DNA of 64,000 nucleotides from Parvibaculum sp. (GTDB lineage Bacteria; Pseudomonadota; Alphaproteobacteria; Parvibaculales; Parvibaculaceae). Positions within the stretch are counted from its first letter, which is position 1; the number at the start of each line of letters is the position of its first letter. The DNA is taken from contig NZ_JAUSBV010000002.1 of assembly GCF_030651915.1 (NCBI RefSeq), forward strand, positions 448,414 through 512,413. The letters are read 5' to 3'. The notes under the pieces were generated by a model, which saw only the letters and a list, made by a program, of their open reading frames with translations, searched no databases and was not told where the DNA came from. Below, piece after piece: positions 53,672 to 63,182 of this stretch. The position numbers and the translations under genes are program-made.

Positions 53672-54397
53672 ATGAAAAAAGTAGCGCTCGTCACAGGCGG
53701 TACGCGGGGCATCGGTCATGCCATTTCGCTGGCGCTCAAGGCGGCGGGCTATGACGTCGCGGCCAATTATGGCGGAAACGACGAGGCAGCCGCCGCATTT
53801 ACCAGAGACACCGGCATTAAGGCGTTCAAGTGGAATGTTGGCGACTATGAGGCATGCGTGAAAGGCATCGCCGAGGTTGAATCAACGCTCGGCCCCGTCG
53901 ATGTGCTGGTCAACAATGCCGGGATCACGCGCGACGGCATGCTGCACAAGATGACGCCAGCACAATGGCGTGAAGTCATGAGCGTCGATCTCGATTCGAT
54001 GTTCAACATGTGTCAGCCCGTCATCAACGGCATGCGCGAACGCGGCTTCGGACGTATCATCAACATCTCGTCGATCAACGGTCAGAAAGGCCAGATGGGC
54101 CAGACCAATTATTCGGCCGCCAAGGCCGGCGTTATCGGTTTCACCAAGGCGCTGGCGCAGGAAGTGGCGCGAAAGGGCGTCACCGTCAATTGCATTGCGC
54201 CCGGCTATATCGACACCGACATGGTGGCCGCCGTGCCTGAAAAAGTGCTCGACAGCATCATCGCCACGATCCCGGTCGGCCGCCTCGGCAAGGCGGAGGA
54301 AATCGCCCATTGCGTGACATTCCTCGCTGACGAAAAAGCGAGCTTTGTCACCGGCGCCACGATCACGGCCAACGGCGCGCAGTTCATAGCCGGATAA
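53672..54397 (+). CDS. phaB: Acetoacetyl-CoA reductase
   Basis: A 241-residue SDR with cofactor motif VTGGTRGIGHAIS, NNAGITRDGMLHKM and catalytic NYSAAKAG. The VDLDSMFNMCQPVINGM and NCIAPGYIDTDMV segments are PhaB-like. It reduces acetoacetyl-CoA with NADPH to (R)-3-hydroxybutyryl-CoA for PHB. It is directly after phaA; phaC is not in the window. Confidence 0.95.
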   Translation: MKKVALVTGGTRGIGHAISLALKAAGYDVAANYGGNDEAAAAFTRDTGIKAFKWNVGDYEACVKGIAEVESTLGPVDVLVNNAGITRDGMLHKMTPAQWREVMSVDLDSMFNMCQPVINGMRERGFGRIINISSINGQKGQMGQTNYSAAKAGVIGFTKALAQEVARKGVTVNCIAPGYIDTDMVAAVPEKVLDSIIATIPVGRLGKAEEIAHCVTFLADEKASFVTGATITANGAQFIAG

Positions 54398-54440
54398 TCG
54401 CCGCGTGTTTAGTGAGGGCAGGGTGGGTAGTGCAGCCCGC

Positions 54441-55073
54441 TCAGCTTTCTTGCGTCTCCGCCGCCATCATCGCGTCATATTCCTCGTCGCGGCCCGGCCG
54501 GCCGGGTGTCGGATAGACCCAAGCGTCGACGGGCCCGACATCGACATGTGCGTAGGGCGTTTTCGTTGGATAGAAGCCGGCGCCGCCGCGGCCGAGTTTT
54601 TTGGCCACGCGGTAGACTTCTTCCGGGTCGTGAAAATCCTGCGTGATGTCGATCGCCATGCCGCGCATGTGGAAGCTGCCGGGATCGACGCCATTGCCGC
54701 GTGCATCGAGCCAGGCATTGGTCCGTTCGGTGCGGTAGCCCGACATGGTGTAGATCGGGTTCTTCGAACGCGTGTTGGCGTCGATGTCGTGGAGCAGATC
54801 GAGCAGGCGCGGATCGGTCGGCGTCGTCTTGTTTTCGCGCAGGTCGCGCATGAACCAGTCGACGCGCTTGATTGCGTCCGGCAAGTAGTTGCCATCCGCC
54901 CAATAGAGGATATTGAGTTTCTCGCCGGAATTGAGGCTCTGCAGGTTGAGCGCCCGCTTGTAGGGAGCGTCGGCACGCAGGATCGATGGTGCCGCGAGCA
55001 GAAGCCCAGCTCCGGCGGTCAGTGTCAGCGCCGTGCGGCGAGTTATTGATCGTGATGCGGGTCTTTTCATCAT
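54441..55073 (-). CDS. DUF882 family peptidoglycan peptidase-like protein, Tat-exported
   Basis: A 210-residue protein with a twin-arginine signal (RRTALTLTAGAGLLL) and the M15-type zinc site: His/Asp ligands in SFHMRGMAIDITQ and HVDVG, plus MSGYRTERTN. Members (YcbK-like) are probable LD-carboxypeptidases or peptidoglycan hydrolases in the periplasm. It lies 8 bases after a polysaccharide deacetylase gene on the same strand. Confidence 0.87.
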   Translation of the reverse strand: MMKRPASRSITRRTALTLTAGAGLLLAAPSILRADAPYKRALNLQSLNSGEKLNILYWADGNYLPDAIKRVDWFMRDLRENKTTPTDPRLLDLLHDIDANTRSKNPIYTMSGYRTERTNAWLDARGNGVDPGSFHMRGMAIDITQDFHDPEEVYRVAKKLGRGGAGFYPTKTPYAHVDVGPVDAWVYPTPGRPGRDEEYDAMMAAETQES

Positions 55074-55081
55074 GAGAAAAC

Positions 55082-55993
55082 CTAGCGAAGTACGGGATCC
55101 GGCTCAAGTGACGGTTCCGTGGCAGTGACCGCCTGCTGTGCGTCGGCGACAGACCGTTCTGCGGCGCCGAGAATACCGTTGGGCGCGGTGGCCGCACGGG
55201 CGGCGCTCGTGGGCTCTGCCGCGAGCTGAACGAAGCTGTAGCCCTGCTCACGCATTGTCATGATGAAAGACGAAAGCATGTCGGCCGTGCGCGGCTTGGT
55301 GTCGTGCAGGATCAGGATGCCGCGCCCGACAGAAGCGATATTGCGGATGGCACGGCGGCGTATTTCTGCCGAGCCGATCGGCTTCCAGTCGTCGGCGCCG
55401 AACTCGCAGGAAAACGTTGCTACATGACGTTCGCCGAGCCAGTGGATGAGCGCGGCGCTGTCGTTGAGGCCTGGAAAGCGGAAGAACGGCGCCAGGCGCC
55501 GGCGATCTTCGGTTGGTGCGCTGGCAAGTGCCGTTTCAACAGCTTCAAAACCACGGCGAATTTCCCGTTGCGCCTGCACCGGCGAAAGTTGGCGGAGACT
55601 GTTCGGGTGAAGCCAGGTATGCGTGCCGATGACATGTCCGCGCGCGGCGACCTCGCGCACAAGCTCCGGATGCTTACCGGCATAGTAGCCGACCATGAAG
55701 AACGTCGCCTTGATGCAATGTCGATCCAGAATGTCGAGGATACGCAGCGTGTTGTCCGGGTTCGGCCCGTCATCGAAGGTCAGTGCGACCTCCTTTGGAC
55801 CCAGCGACGCCGTCTGCGAATACTGCATGGTACCGTAGGTGGGGCCGTCCTCGGTCGACACGTGCACGATGCGCGTTGCCGCCGGATAGGCAGGATCCGT
55901 CGGACAGAAGCCATCGTCAGCGCGCGCGGCCGATATAGAAAATACCAGCATTGTCACGATGGCCGGCCAAATCGAAATGTGTCTCACGCCCAT
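55082..55993 (-). CDS. Polysaccharide deacetylase (NodB domain), exported
   Basis: A 303-residue protein with a signal peptide and a NodB domain: LTFDDGPNPDNT (metal Asp), HTWLHPN (two metal His), FFRFPGLND and ILILHDTK (catalytic His). It deacetylates N-acetylated glycans, perhaps peptidoglycan or an exopolysaccharide. The last 45 residues are low complexity. Probably the first gene of a pair with the DUF882 gene. Confidence 0.88.
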   Translation of the reverse strand: MGVRHISIWPAIVTMLVFSISAARADDGFCPTDPAYPAATRIVHVSTEDGPTYGTMQYSQTASLGPKEVALTFDDGPNPDNTLRILDILDRHCIKATFFMVGYYAGKHPELVREVAARGHVIGTHTWLHPNSLRQLSPVQAQREIRRGFEAVETALASAPTEDRRRLAPFFRFPGLNDSAALIHWLGERHVATFSCEFGADDWKPIGSAEIRRRAIRNIASVGRGILILHDTKPRTADMLSSFIMTMREQGYSFVQLAAEPTSAARAATAPNGILGAAERSVADAQQAVTATEPSLEPDPVLR

Positions 55994-56090
55994 GCTTCTG
56001 CTGTCCCATCATGCCCCCGGGGCAAATTCTAGCGCAGGCCGTGCTGCCGACCAGCGCAAACGGGCCACAGGCCGGGCGAAAGCGACAGCG

Positions 56091-56531
56091 TTAACGACCC
56101 GGCTTCCAATCCGGCGGTGCCATTTCAAAGCCCGAGAAATCGAAGCCGGGCGCGACGGTGCAGCCGACCAGGGTGAAATCGCCCTGCGGCTCCGCAGCTT
56201 GCCAGTGGCCTTTCGGAATGACCAGTTGAGGCCGCTGTCCGCCTGCGAGGTCGGGGCCGAGTATTCGCGTTTCGTGCGTCTTGCCGTCGGCGCTGATCGA
56301 GAGCGACAAGGGCCCGCCGGCGTGCCAGTGCCAGATTTCGGCGGCGTCGACGCGATGCCAATGCGAGCGTTCGCCCGCCTTCAACAGATAGTAGATGGCC
56401 GTCGAATGGGCGCGGCCGTCGCCGGCGGTGTCGCGAAAAGTCTCGACGAAATGCCCGCCTTCGGGGTGCGGTTCGAGATCAAGCAGCGTGACAATCTCGT
56501 CCGCCGTCATCTTCGCATCGGCAGACGGCAT
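56091..56531 (-). CDS. Cupin-fold protein, DUF985 family
   Basis: A 146-residue protein matching DUF985: LEPHPEGGHFVETFRD, SHWHRVDAAEIWHWH (cupin metal His cluster) and GFDFSGFEMAPPDW. These cupins have unknown substrates. The start is uncertain; ATG 56531 or 56510. It begins 2 bases after the gloB stop. Confidence 0.85.
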   Translation of the reverse strand: MPSADAKMTADEIVTLLDLEPHPEGGHFVETFRDTAGDGRAHSTAIYYLLKAGERSHWHRVDAAEIWHWHAGGPLSLSISADGKTHETRILGPDLAGGQRPQLVIPKGHWQAAEPQGDFTLVGCTVAPGFDFSGFEMAPPDWKPGR

Positions 56532-56532
56532 C

Positions 56533-57303
56533 TCAGAAATTGTCCTTGCGCTTGCGTGTCTCGGCAAAGACCTCGACATCCGACGCGCTCTGCATGCCGA
56601 CGGTCAGGCGCAGATCGGGGCTCGCCGCGCGCAGGAAGGGATTGGTTGCCTTTTCGAGACCAATGGTGGTCGGCACCGTCCATTCGCCGCGGGCGCGCTT
56701 TTCGTCGATTTCCCGGGCGCGGGCGACAAGCGCGGCATTTTGCGGCTCGACGCTGAGCGCGAAGCGCGCGTTCGATTGCGTATATTCATGTGCGCAATAG
56801 ACCGTCGTGTCGTCGGGCAGCGCCATCAGCTTGTTGAGTGAGGTCCACATCTGCTGTGGCGTTCCCTCAAACAGGCGCCCGCATCCGAGCGCGAACAGCG
56901 TGTCGCCGACAAAGGCGATCTTGTCGTCGGCAAAGCTGTAGGCGATGTGGCCGCGCGTGTGCCCCGGCACTTCGATGACGCGGGCTTTCGCCGCGCCGAG
57001 TTCGACAATGTCGCCTTCGCCGACGGCGCGATCGATGCCGGGAATCAGGTCCTTCTCGCCCCGCGGACCGATCACCATGCAGCCGGTTTCTTTTTTCAGC
57101 GCGGCGTTGCCGCCGGCATGGTCGAAATGATGATGGGTGTTGAGGATGTGGGTCAGCTTCCAGCCCCTGTCGGCGAGCGCTTTGAGGATCGGCTCGACTT
57201 CAGGCGTGTCGATCGTCGCGGTGGCGCCAGAGGACGGCTCATGCACCAGATATCCGTAATTGTCGCTCAAACAAGGGAACTGGTGGATCTGGAGTCCGGT
57301 CAT
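56533..57303 (-). CDS. gloB: Hydroxyacylglutathione hydrolase (glyoxalase II)
   Basis: A 256-residue metallo-beta-lactamase-fold protein with THHHFDHAGG (His57-His62 metal site), the GHTRGH and DTLFALGCGRLFEGT motifs and the C-terminal NPFLRA substrate-binding region that identifies glyoxalase II. It hydrolyses S-lactoylglutathione in methylglyoxal detoxification. A cupin gene follows. Confidence 0.95.
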   Translation of the reverse strand: MTGLQIHQFPCLSDNYGYLVHEPSSGATATIDTPEVEPILKALADRGWKLTHILNTHHHFDHAGGNAALKKETGCMVIGPRGEKDLIPGIDRAVGEGDIVELGAAKARVIEVPGHTRGHIAYSFADDKIAFVGDTLFALGCGRLFEGTPQQMWTSLNKLMALPDDTTVYCAHEYTQSNARFALSVEPQNAALVARAREIDEKRARGEWTVPTTIGLEKATNPFLRAASPDLRLTVGMQSASDVEVFAETRKRKDNF

Positions 57304-57452
57304 ATTACCTCCTCGTACTGGGTTTCCCGGCGGTCATCGAAGCGCGTGTCCGGCCTCGGCGCCCGGTTGTGTCGTTGCCCCTAACCTAGTGCGAACGGAC
57401 CCTGTCGGGAACCCGTCGGCGGGAAGGCATGAAATCTGGTAGGCTTTGGTCC

Positions 57453-58208
57453 ATGCCGATGGATGTGATCGATCTCCGGGATTTTTATGGGCGGCGCCTC
57501 GGCCGCGTCGCGCGCCAGCATATCGGTCGCCGCATTCATGCGGTGTGGCCGGATGTTACTGGGCTGAACGTGCTCGGCCTTGGCTTTGCGACGCCTTATC
57601 TCGGCGCGTTCGCCGGCAAGGCGCAACGCGTCGTTGGTCTTATGCCCGCCCGGCAGGGCGTGCTGCACTGGCCGTCGGAAGGCAAATGCCTGACCGGTCT
57701 TGTCGATGAGCGCGAATTGCCGCTCGAAGACGAGAGCATGGATCGTGTGCTGGTTGTGCACGGGCTCGAAGCCAGTGAGGCACTGCGTGTCATGCTGCGG
57801 CAGATCTGGCGTGTATTGGCACCGGGTGGACGCCTGCTGATCGTCGTTCCGAACAGGCGTGGCCTGTGGGCGCGACGCGAAGCGACGCCCTTCGGTCACG
57901 GCCAACCCTTTTCGCGCGGTCAGCTCACTCAACTCCTTCGCGAGTCGATGTTCAGCCCATCGACCTGGGAGGTGGCGTTGTTCGTCCCGCCCTTCGATTG
58001 GCGGCCGCTGCTGCGCTCGGCGGGTGCCTGGGAGCGGGCGGGGCAAATGCTCTGGCCCCGCTTTTCGGGCGTTATCCTGGTCGAAGCGACCAAGCAAATC
58101 TATGCCGCGACGCCACTGCCGGTTGGGCAGAAGGTTGCACAGCGTGTCCGCGCGCTTGCGCCACTGTCGGCGCCGGCGCGTTCGACAAGTTCCCTCGATG
58201 AACCCTAG
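57453..58208 (+). CDS. SAM-dependent methyltransferase-like protein
   Basis: A 251-residue protein with a Rossmann methyltransferase domain: VTGLNVLGLGFATPYLG is in the place of the SAM motif I and LRQIWRVLAPGGRLLIVVPN is the post-motif. Motif I is imperfect (GLGFATPYL). It is not clear it is active. ATG 57453 is preferred over 57429 and 57459. Its end overlaps the metW end by 4 bases (convergent). It is upstream of gloB in the divergent direction, a layout seen in other alphaproteobacteria. Confidence 0.72.
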   Translation: MPMDVIDLRDFYGRRLGRVARQHIGRRIHAVWPDVTGLNVLGLGFATPYLGAFAGKAQRVVGLMPARQGVLHWPSEGKCLTGLVDERELPLEDESMDRVLVVHGLEASEALRVMLRQIWRVLAPGGRLLIVVPNRRGLWARREATPFGHGQPFSRGQLTQLLRESMFSPSTWEVALFVPPFDWRPLLRSAGAWERAGQMLWPRFSGVILVEATKQIYAATPLPVGQKVAQRVRALAPLSAPARSTSSLDEP

Positions 58209-58843
58209 CGCGTTTGCCTGTCGTGGCGCGAGAGCAGGAACACGGCATCTCCCGCCAGCAGATTGGCGATGGCGCCGGGTCGCGTCAGGCGGCGTGTCGT
58301 CTCACCACTCACCGTGACCACGTCCTCGATCGCAAGCCCCAGATCGTCGCAAAGCTTCGTGAAATCGAGCAACGTGCAGAGGTGAATGTTTGGCGTGTCG
58401 TACCAGGAGTGACCGAGCGACGGTGTTTCCGGCATCCGGCCGCTGAACAAAAGCTGAAGCCGGACACGCCAATGCCCGAAGTTCGGGAACGAGACGACGA
58501 CGTGGCGACCGATGCGCTTCATCGCGCGCAGCACTTCCCTCGGATTGCGGGTGGCCTGGATCGTCTGGCTCAGAATCACATAGTCAAAGGCATCGTCGGG
58601 GTAGTCCGCAAGGTCGGTATCGGCGTCGCCCTGTACGACCGAAAGACCGCGCGCCACGCAGGCATTCACGCCTTCCTGGCTCAGTTCGACACCGCGCCCG
58701 TCGACGTTCTTCTTGCGCGTCAACAATTCCAGCAATTCGCCGTCGCCGCAGCCGACATCGAGCACGCGGCTTCCCGGTGCGATCATCTGGGCGATCAGGT
58801 CGAGGTCGACGCGGCCCGTCGAATAGCCGTTGCCATGGCTCAT
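58205..58843 (-). CDS. metW: Methionine biosynthesis protein MetW
   Basis: A 212-residue class I methyltransferase-fold protein with motif [16 protein letters not shown] and the MetW-specific [23 protein letters not shown] and [11 protein letters not shown]. MetW works with MetX in homoserine acylation. It overlaps the metX stop by 4 bases (ATGA). Confidence 0.94.
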   Translation of the reverse strand: MSHGNGYSTGRVDLDLIAQMIAPGSRVLDVGCGDGELLELLTRKKNVDGRGVELSQEGVNACVARGLSVVQGDADTDLADYPDDAFDYVILSQTIQATRNPREVLRAMKRIGRHVVVSFPNFGHWRVRLQLLFSGRMPETPSLGHSWYDTPNIHLCTLLDFTKLCDDLGLAIEDVVTVSGETTRRLTRPGAIANLLAGDAVFLLSRHDRQTR

Positions 58844-60024
58844 GCGCCCAGCCCCCGTGTCCGGGCAGCGCTGTCGATAAAGCCGCGCAACGTCGCGAAC
58901 ATTTCCGGCTCGTCCAGCAGGAAGGCGTCATGGCCCTTGTCGGTCCGGATTTCGACAAAGCTCACATTGGCCGCGACGGCATTGAGCGCGTGCACGGTCT
59001 GCCGGCTGTCCGATGTCGGGAACAGCCAGTCGCTGGTGAAGGAGACGACGCAAAAGCGAGCCTTGGTGCCGCGGAAGGCGTTGGCCAGCACACCGCCGTA
59101 GTCGTCGGCGAGGTCGAAATAATCCATCGCCCGCGTCAGATAGAGATAGGAATTGGCGTCGAAGCGGTCGACGAAGGTCGAACCCTGATGGCGCAGATAG
59201 GACTCGATCTGAAAGTCCGCATCGAAGCCGTAGGTCACGGTTTCGCGGTCCTGCAGATTGCGGCCGAACTTGCGGTGCAGTGCCGTTTCCGAGAGGTAGG
59301 TGATGTGCGCGGCCATGCGTGCGACCGCGAGCCCCTTGGCGGGGTTCGTGCCCTCGATCAGATAAGCGCCCTGTTGCCATTCCGGATCGGCCATGATCGC
59401 TTGGCGGCCGACCTCGTGGAAGGCAATGTTCTGTGCCGAGTGGCGCGCGGCCGTCGCGATCGGGATGGCCGCGAAAACGCGCCCGGGATAGGCGGCCGCC
59501 CATTGCAGCACCTGCATGCCGCCCATCGAGCCGCCGACGACGCAGAAAAGGTCGCCGATGCCGAGCCGGTCGAGCAGCATTGCCTGGGCGCGCACCATGT
59601 CGCCGATGGTGATGACCGGAAAGTCGAGACCGTAGGGTTTGCCGGTCGCCGGGTCGATGTCTTTCGGCCCGGTGGTGCCCATGCAGCCGCCGATGACGTT
59701 CGGGCAGATGACAAAAAAGCGGTCGGTGTCGATCGGTTGACCCGGACCGACCATGTGCGGCCACCATCCGGCCTTGCCCGTGGTCGGATGGGCGCTCGCG
59801 GCATACTGATCGAGCGTCAAGGCATGACAGATCAACACCACGTTCGACTTGTCGGCGTTGAGCGTGCCGTACGTCGTGTAGGCGATGGTAAACGGACTGA
59901 GGCTGACGCCGGAATCGAGCGCGAGCGGCTCGTCGGCGCCGAAAGTCGCAGTGGCGCTCTGCGCCCCTACCCTGCCGCCGTCGTCCGGACGCTTCTCGTC
60001 CCCAGCCCTGTCAATCGTGTTCAT
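58840..60024 (-). CDS. metX: Homoserine O-acetyltransferase MetX
   Basis: A 394-residue alpha/beta-hydrolase-fold acyltransferase. Nucleophile Ser166 in [23 protein letters not shown] and the final DAFLLDE with catalytic Asp/His are typical. It makes O-acyl-homoserine in methionine synthesis; the acyl donor may be acetyl- or succinyl-CoA. First gene of metX-metW. The upstream 195 bases hold a -35 hexamer and a dyad. Confidence 0.94.
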   Translation of the reverse strand: MNTIDRAGDEKRPDDGGRVGAQSATATFGADEPLALDSGVSLSPFTIAYTTYGTLNADKSNVVLICHALTLDQYAASAHPTTGKAGWWPHMVGPGQPIDTDRFFVICPNVIGGCMGTTGPKDIDPATGKPYGLDFPVITIGDMVRAQAMLLDRLGIGDLFCVVGGSMGGMQVLQWAAAYPGRVFAAIPIATAARHSAQNIAFHEVGRQAIMADPEWQQGAYLIEGTNPAKGLAVARMAAHITYLSETALHRKFGRNLQDRETVTYGFDADFQIESYLRHQGSTFVDRFDANSYLYLTRAMDYFDLADDYGGVLANAFRGTKARFCVVSFTSDWLFPTSDSRQTVHALNAVAANVSFVEIRTDKGHDAFLLDEPEMFATLRGFIDSAARTRGLGA

Positions 60025-60083
60025 CGCGCCCCTGCGCCGGTCGTTTCGTCCCCGGGAAGTCCCCTTGGAGCCCCTTCGAACGA

Positions 60084-60120
60084 GGGTGCATAGCTAGGGA
60101 TGCACCCCCCAAAATGTCAA
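60084..60120 (-). promoter_or_regulatory. metX promoter with a 24-base dyad
   Basis: On the minus strand TTGACA (60120-60115) is followed by GGGTGCAT-N8-ATGCACCC (60107-60084), a perfect 8-base inverted repeat covering the expected -10 area. It could be an operator or, if transcribed, an RNA hairpin whose loop CCCT could pair with AGGGG downstream. It lies 60 bases before the metX start. No SAM-II or SAM/SAH riboswitch consensus was recognised. Confidence 0.6.
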
Positions 60121-60128
60121 TGTTTTCT

Positions 60129-60157
60129 TTGATTTTAGCGGGTTTGGCTCGTATGAA
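60129..60157 (+). promoter_or_regulatory. Probable promoter of the chorismate mutase operon
   Basis: TTGATT at 60129-60134, a 17-base spacer and TATGAA at 60152-60157. It is divergent from the metX promoter. Confidence 0.45.
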
Positions 60158-60221
60158 TACCGCTCTTGCGGACCGGGGAGAGGGGCCCGCCGCGAGGGGG
60201 CCTCCCCATCGAGAGACGCGC

Positions 60222-61121
60222 ATGACGACCGAGACGACCAGCCCTGAGAAAGCGCTTGCCGATGTCCGCAAGGAGATCGACGCGATCGACGACGCCATTC
60301 ACGACCTGCTGATGAAGCGGACGGAGCTTGTCGTCGAGGTCGCGGAAGCCAAGGCGCGCGAGGCCAGCGCGGCCGGCGAGGGCAGTTTCATTGCGTTCCG
60401 GCCCGGCCGCGAGGCGGAGGTTCTGCGCCGGCTGGCGGCGCGGCATCGGGGCGATCTGCCGCTGCGCGTCGTCTTCCGGCTCTGGCGCGAGATCATTGCC
60501 GCCATGACGCGTATCCAGGGTCCGTTCCGGGTCGAGGTTTTCGGCGGCGAGGACGGCAACGCGCTCGGCAACTGGGATCTGGCGCGAAGCTATTACGGCT
60601 CGTCGACGCCAATGGAATTGCACGAGACCGCGCGCGACATGTTTCGGCGGCTCGGACACGATCGTTCGGCGGTCGGGATTCTGCCGGAACCCGGCGGTTA
60701 TCCGGGTGGCGACTGGTGGACGTCGCTGGCGGTCAACGGCCAGCTCGGATTGCGCGTGGTTGCTCGCCTGCCTTTTGTCGAGGTGGCGCGCGGCGACGAT
60801 GAATTGCGTGCCTATGTGGTGGCGCAGGCGGATTTCGAGGCGACGGGAGATGATACCAGCCTGCTGGCACTGCTGACGAGTGAGAGCGTCAGCGAAGCGC
60901 GCGCCGTGGCGCTGGCAAAGGCCGCCGGCCTTGAAGGTGCGCGCATCGGCCAGGCTCGGACCGCCGACAGTGCGGCAGCATATGCCAATCTTCTCGCGGT
61001 CAACGGATTTGTCGGCGAAGACGATCCACGGCTTGCCGCGCTGGCCGAGGGCGGGGTGGCCGAAGTGCACGTCATCGGCGGCTATGCCAATCCGTTGCGC
61101 CGCGCAACGGACGGCGAGTGA
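60222..61121 (+). CDS. Chorismate mutase (AroQ) fused to a degenerate prephenate-dehydratase-like domain
   Basis: A 299-residue protein. Residues 8-95 are an AroQ-type helical chorismate mutase: [20 protein letters not shown] and [21 protein letters not shown], with the Arg and Lys residues of the active site. Residues 105-299 resemble a prephenate dehydratase plus ACT shape ([26 protein letters not shown]) but no TRF motif was found, so that part is probably inactive or sensory. ATG 60222 is used; an upstream ATG at 60159 is possible. hisC follows 7 bases on. Confidence 0.83.
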   Translation: MTTETTSPEKALADVRKEIDAIDDAIHDLLMKRTELVVEVAEAKAREASAAGEGSFIAFRPGREAEVLRRLAARHRGDLPLRVVFRLWREIIAAMTRIQGPFRVEVFGGEDGNALGNWDLARSYYGSSTPMELHETARDMFRRLGHDRSAVGILPEPGGYPGGDWWTSLAVNGQLGLRVVARLPFVEVARGDDELRAYVVAQADFEATGDDTSLLALLTSESVSEARAVALAKAAGLEGARIGQARTADSAAAYANLLAVNGFVGEDDPRLAALAEGGVAEVHVIGGYANPLRRATDGE

Positions 61122-61128
61122 GGCGCTC

Positions 61129-62235
61129 ATGACACGCCCGACGCCCCAGAAGGGCATTCTCGATATCGAACCTTATGTCGGCGGCCGCGCCAACGCGGGC
61201 GGCACCGGCAAGATTTTCAAGCTGTCGGCCAACGAGACGCCGCTGGGCCCGAGCCCGCGTGCGCGCGAGGCCTTTCTTTCCGCCGCCGAGAGCATGGCGC
61301 TCTATCCCGATGGCGGCGCGGACGAACTGCGCGCCGTTATTGCCGCGCGTTATGGCCTCAATGCGGAGCGGATCGTGTGCGGCGCCGGGTCCGACGAGCT
61401 GCTGCACTTGCTGGCGCAGGCCTATCTCGGCGAGGGCGACGAGGCGATTGCGACCGAGCACGGCTTTCTCGTCTATCCGATCATCACCAAGGCGGCCGGT
61501 GCGACCTGCATCCGGGTGAAGGAGACGGGGCTTCGCACCGATGTCGATGCGATCCTTGCCGCAGTGACGCCGAAGACGAAGATAATCTTTCTCGCCAATC
61601 CCAACAACCCGACCGGCAGCTATCTGCCGGCCGACGAGATGCGCCGTCTCCATGCCGGTCTGCGGCCGGACATTCTCTTCGTGGTCGACGCAGCCTATAG
61701 CGAGTATGTAAGCCGCAACGACTATGAGGCGGGGATCGAACTTGTCGCCACCTCGGAAAACGTTGTGATGACGCGCACCTTCTCGAAGATCTACGGGCTC
61801 GCCGCGCTCAGGCTCGGCTGGATGTATGCGCCCTCCCATGTTGCCGATGTGATCAACCGCATTCGCGGGCCGTTCAACGTGTCGATCCCGGCCATCAATG
61901 CCGGCGTTGCCGCGATGCGCGACACGGGCCATGTCGATATGGCGCGCGCCCATAACGACACATGGCTTGCATGGCTGACGGAGGAGATCGGCAAGCTCGG
62001 TCTCGATGTCGCGCCGAGCGTTGCGAATTTTCTATTGATCGGTTTCCCGGATGAAACGGGCCGCCGTGCCGGCGACGCCGACAGCTTTCTGATGCAGCGC
62101 GGTCTCATCCTGCGCCAGATGGTTTCCTACGGCCTGCCCAACCATCTGCGCCTTTCCGTGGGCACCGAAGAGGCAAACCGGCTGGTTGTCGCCGCGCTTG
62201 CCGACTTCATGCGCCGCAAGGGAGGTGTCGCATGA
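61129..62235 (+). CDS. hisC: Histidinol-phosphate/aromatic aminotransferase (HisC family)
   Basis: A 368-residue class I/II PLP aminotransferase. [29 protein letters not shown] and the Schiff-base Lys in [17 protein letters not shown] are HisC signatures. Lying between chorismate mutase and prephenate dehydrogenase genes, it probably transaminates prephenate or aromatic 2-oxoacids (HisC2-like) as well as or instead of histidinol-phosphate. Confidence 0.9.
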   Translation: MTRPTPQKGILDIEPYVGGRANAGGTGKIFKLSANETPLGPSPRAREAFLSAAESMALYPDGGADELRAVIAARYGLNAERIVCGAGSDELLHLLAQAYLGEGDEAIATEHGFLVYPIITKAAGATCIRVKETGLRTDVDAILAAVTPKTKIIFLANPNNPTGSYLPADEMRRLHAGLRPDILFVVDAAYSEYVSRNDYEAGIELVATSENVVMTRTFSKIYGLAALRLGWMYAPSHVADVINRIRGPFNVSIPAINAGVAAMRDTGHVDMARAHNDTWLAWLTEEIGKLGLDVAPSVANFLLIGFPDETGRRAGDADSFLMQRGLILRQMVSYGLPNHLRLSVGTEEANRLVVAALADFMRRKGGVA

Positions 62236-63182
62236 GTGGCGGCATGCTTTTTGACCGCGTGGCATTGATCGGTCTCGGTCTCATCGGCGGCTCGCTTGGC
62301 CATGCGATGAAACGCGGTGGCCTTGCTGGCCATATTTCCGGCCATGCGCGCTCGGCGGCGACGCGCGCGCGGGCGCTGGAGATCGGATTCATCGACAGCG
62401 GCCATGAAACAGCGGCTGCGGCGGTGAAGGACGCCGACCTCGTCGTTATCTGCACACCCGTCGGTGCGCTTTCGGCGGTCGCCGCCGAGATCGAACCGGC
62501 GCTCAAGAAAGGGGCCATCGTCACCGATGTCGGCTCGGTCAAGGTCGCGGTCATTCGCGATGTCGGCCCGCATATTCCGGGTGGTGTTCATTTCATCCCG
62601 GGACATCCGATTGCCGGTACCGAGGAATCGGGACCCAATGCCGGCTTTGCCGAACTCTTCGACGGCCGCTGGTGCATCCTGACGCCAGTGCCCGGCGCCG
62701 ATACGCAAGCCGTCGAGAAACTGACCGAATTCTGGTCCGCCTGCGGTTCGAATGTTGATATCATGGAGCCGCGTCACCACGATCTCGTTCTGGCGATCGT
62801 CAGCCATCTGCCGCATATCATCGCCTACAACATCGTCGGCACGGCAAGTGATCTCGAAACGGTGACACAATCCGAAGTCATCAAGTATTCGGCTTCGGGT
62901 TTCCGCGATTTCACGCGTCTTGCGGCCTCCGATCCGACCATGTGGCGTGACGTCTGCCTGAACAACCGTGAGCCGATCCTCGAAATGCTGGGACGTTTCT
63001 CGGAAGATTTGACGGCGTTGCAACGCGCGATCCGCTGGGGCGACGGCGATGTGCTGTTCGATCTCTTTACGCGGACGCGTGCCATTCGCCGTTCGATCAT
63101 CGATGCGGGACAGGATTCGCCGATGCCGAATTTCGGCCGTACACAGACCCATGCGAAGCCAGATATCAAGGACGATCAGTAA
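62232..63182 (+). CDS. tyrC: Prephenate/arogenate dehydrogenase (TyrA/TyrC family)
   Basis: A 316-residue dehydrogenase with NAD motif [16 protein letters not shown] (residues 11-26), [12 protein letters not shown] and [19 protein letters not shown], all typical of cyclohexadienyl dehydrogenase. It oxidises and decarboxylates prephenate or arogenate for tyrosine. It overlaps hisC by 4 bases and the convergent DUF2125 gene by 7. Confidence 0.92.
   Translation: MSGGMLFDRVALIGLGLIGGSLGHAMKRGGLAGHISGHARSAATRARALEIGFIDSGHETAAAAVKDADLVVICTPVGALSAVAAEIEPALKKGAIVTDVGSVKVAVIRDVGPHIPGGVHFIPGHPIAGTEESGPNAGFAELFDGRWCILTPVPGADTQAVEKLTEFWSACGSNVDIMEPRHHDLVLAIVSHLPHIIAYNIVGTASDLETVTQSEVIKYSASGFRDFTRLAASDPTMWRDVCLNNREPILEMLGRFSEDLTALQRAIRWGDGDVLFDLFTRTRAIRRSIIDAGQDSPMPNFGRTQTHAKPDIKDDQ

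Noticed and set aside
60025-60140. SAM-II riboswitch upstream of metX
   Set aside because: Commonly found before metX/metA in alphaproteobacteria, but the diagnostic 3' GCTAAA pairing strand and U-rich loop could not be found. Kept only as a dyad.
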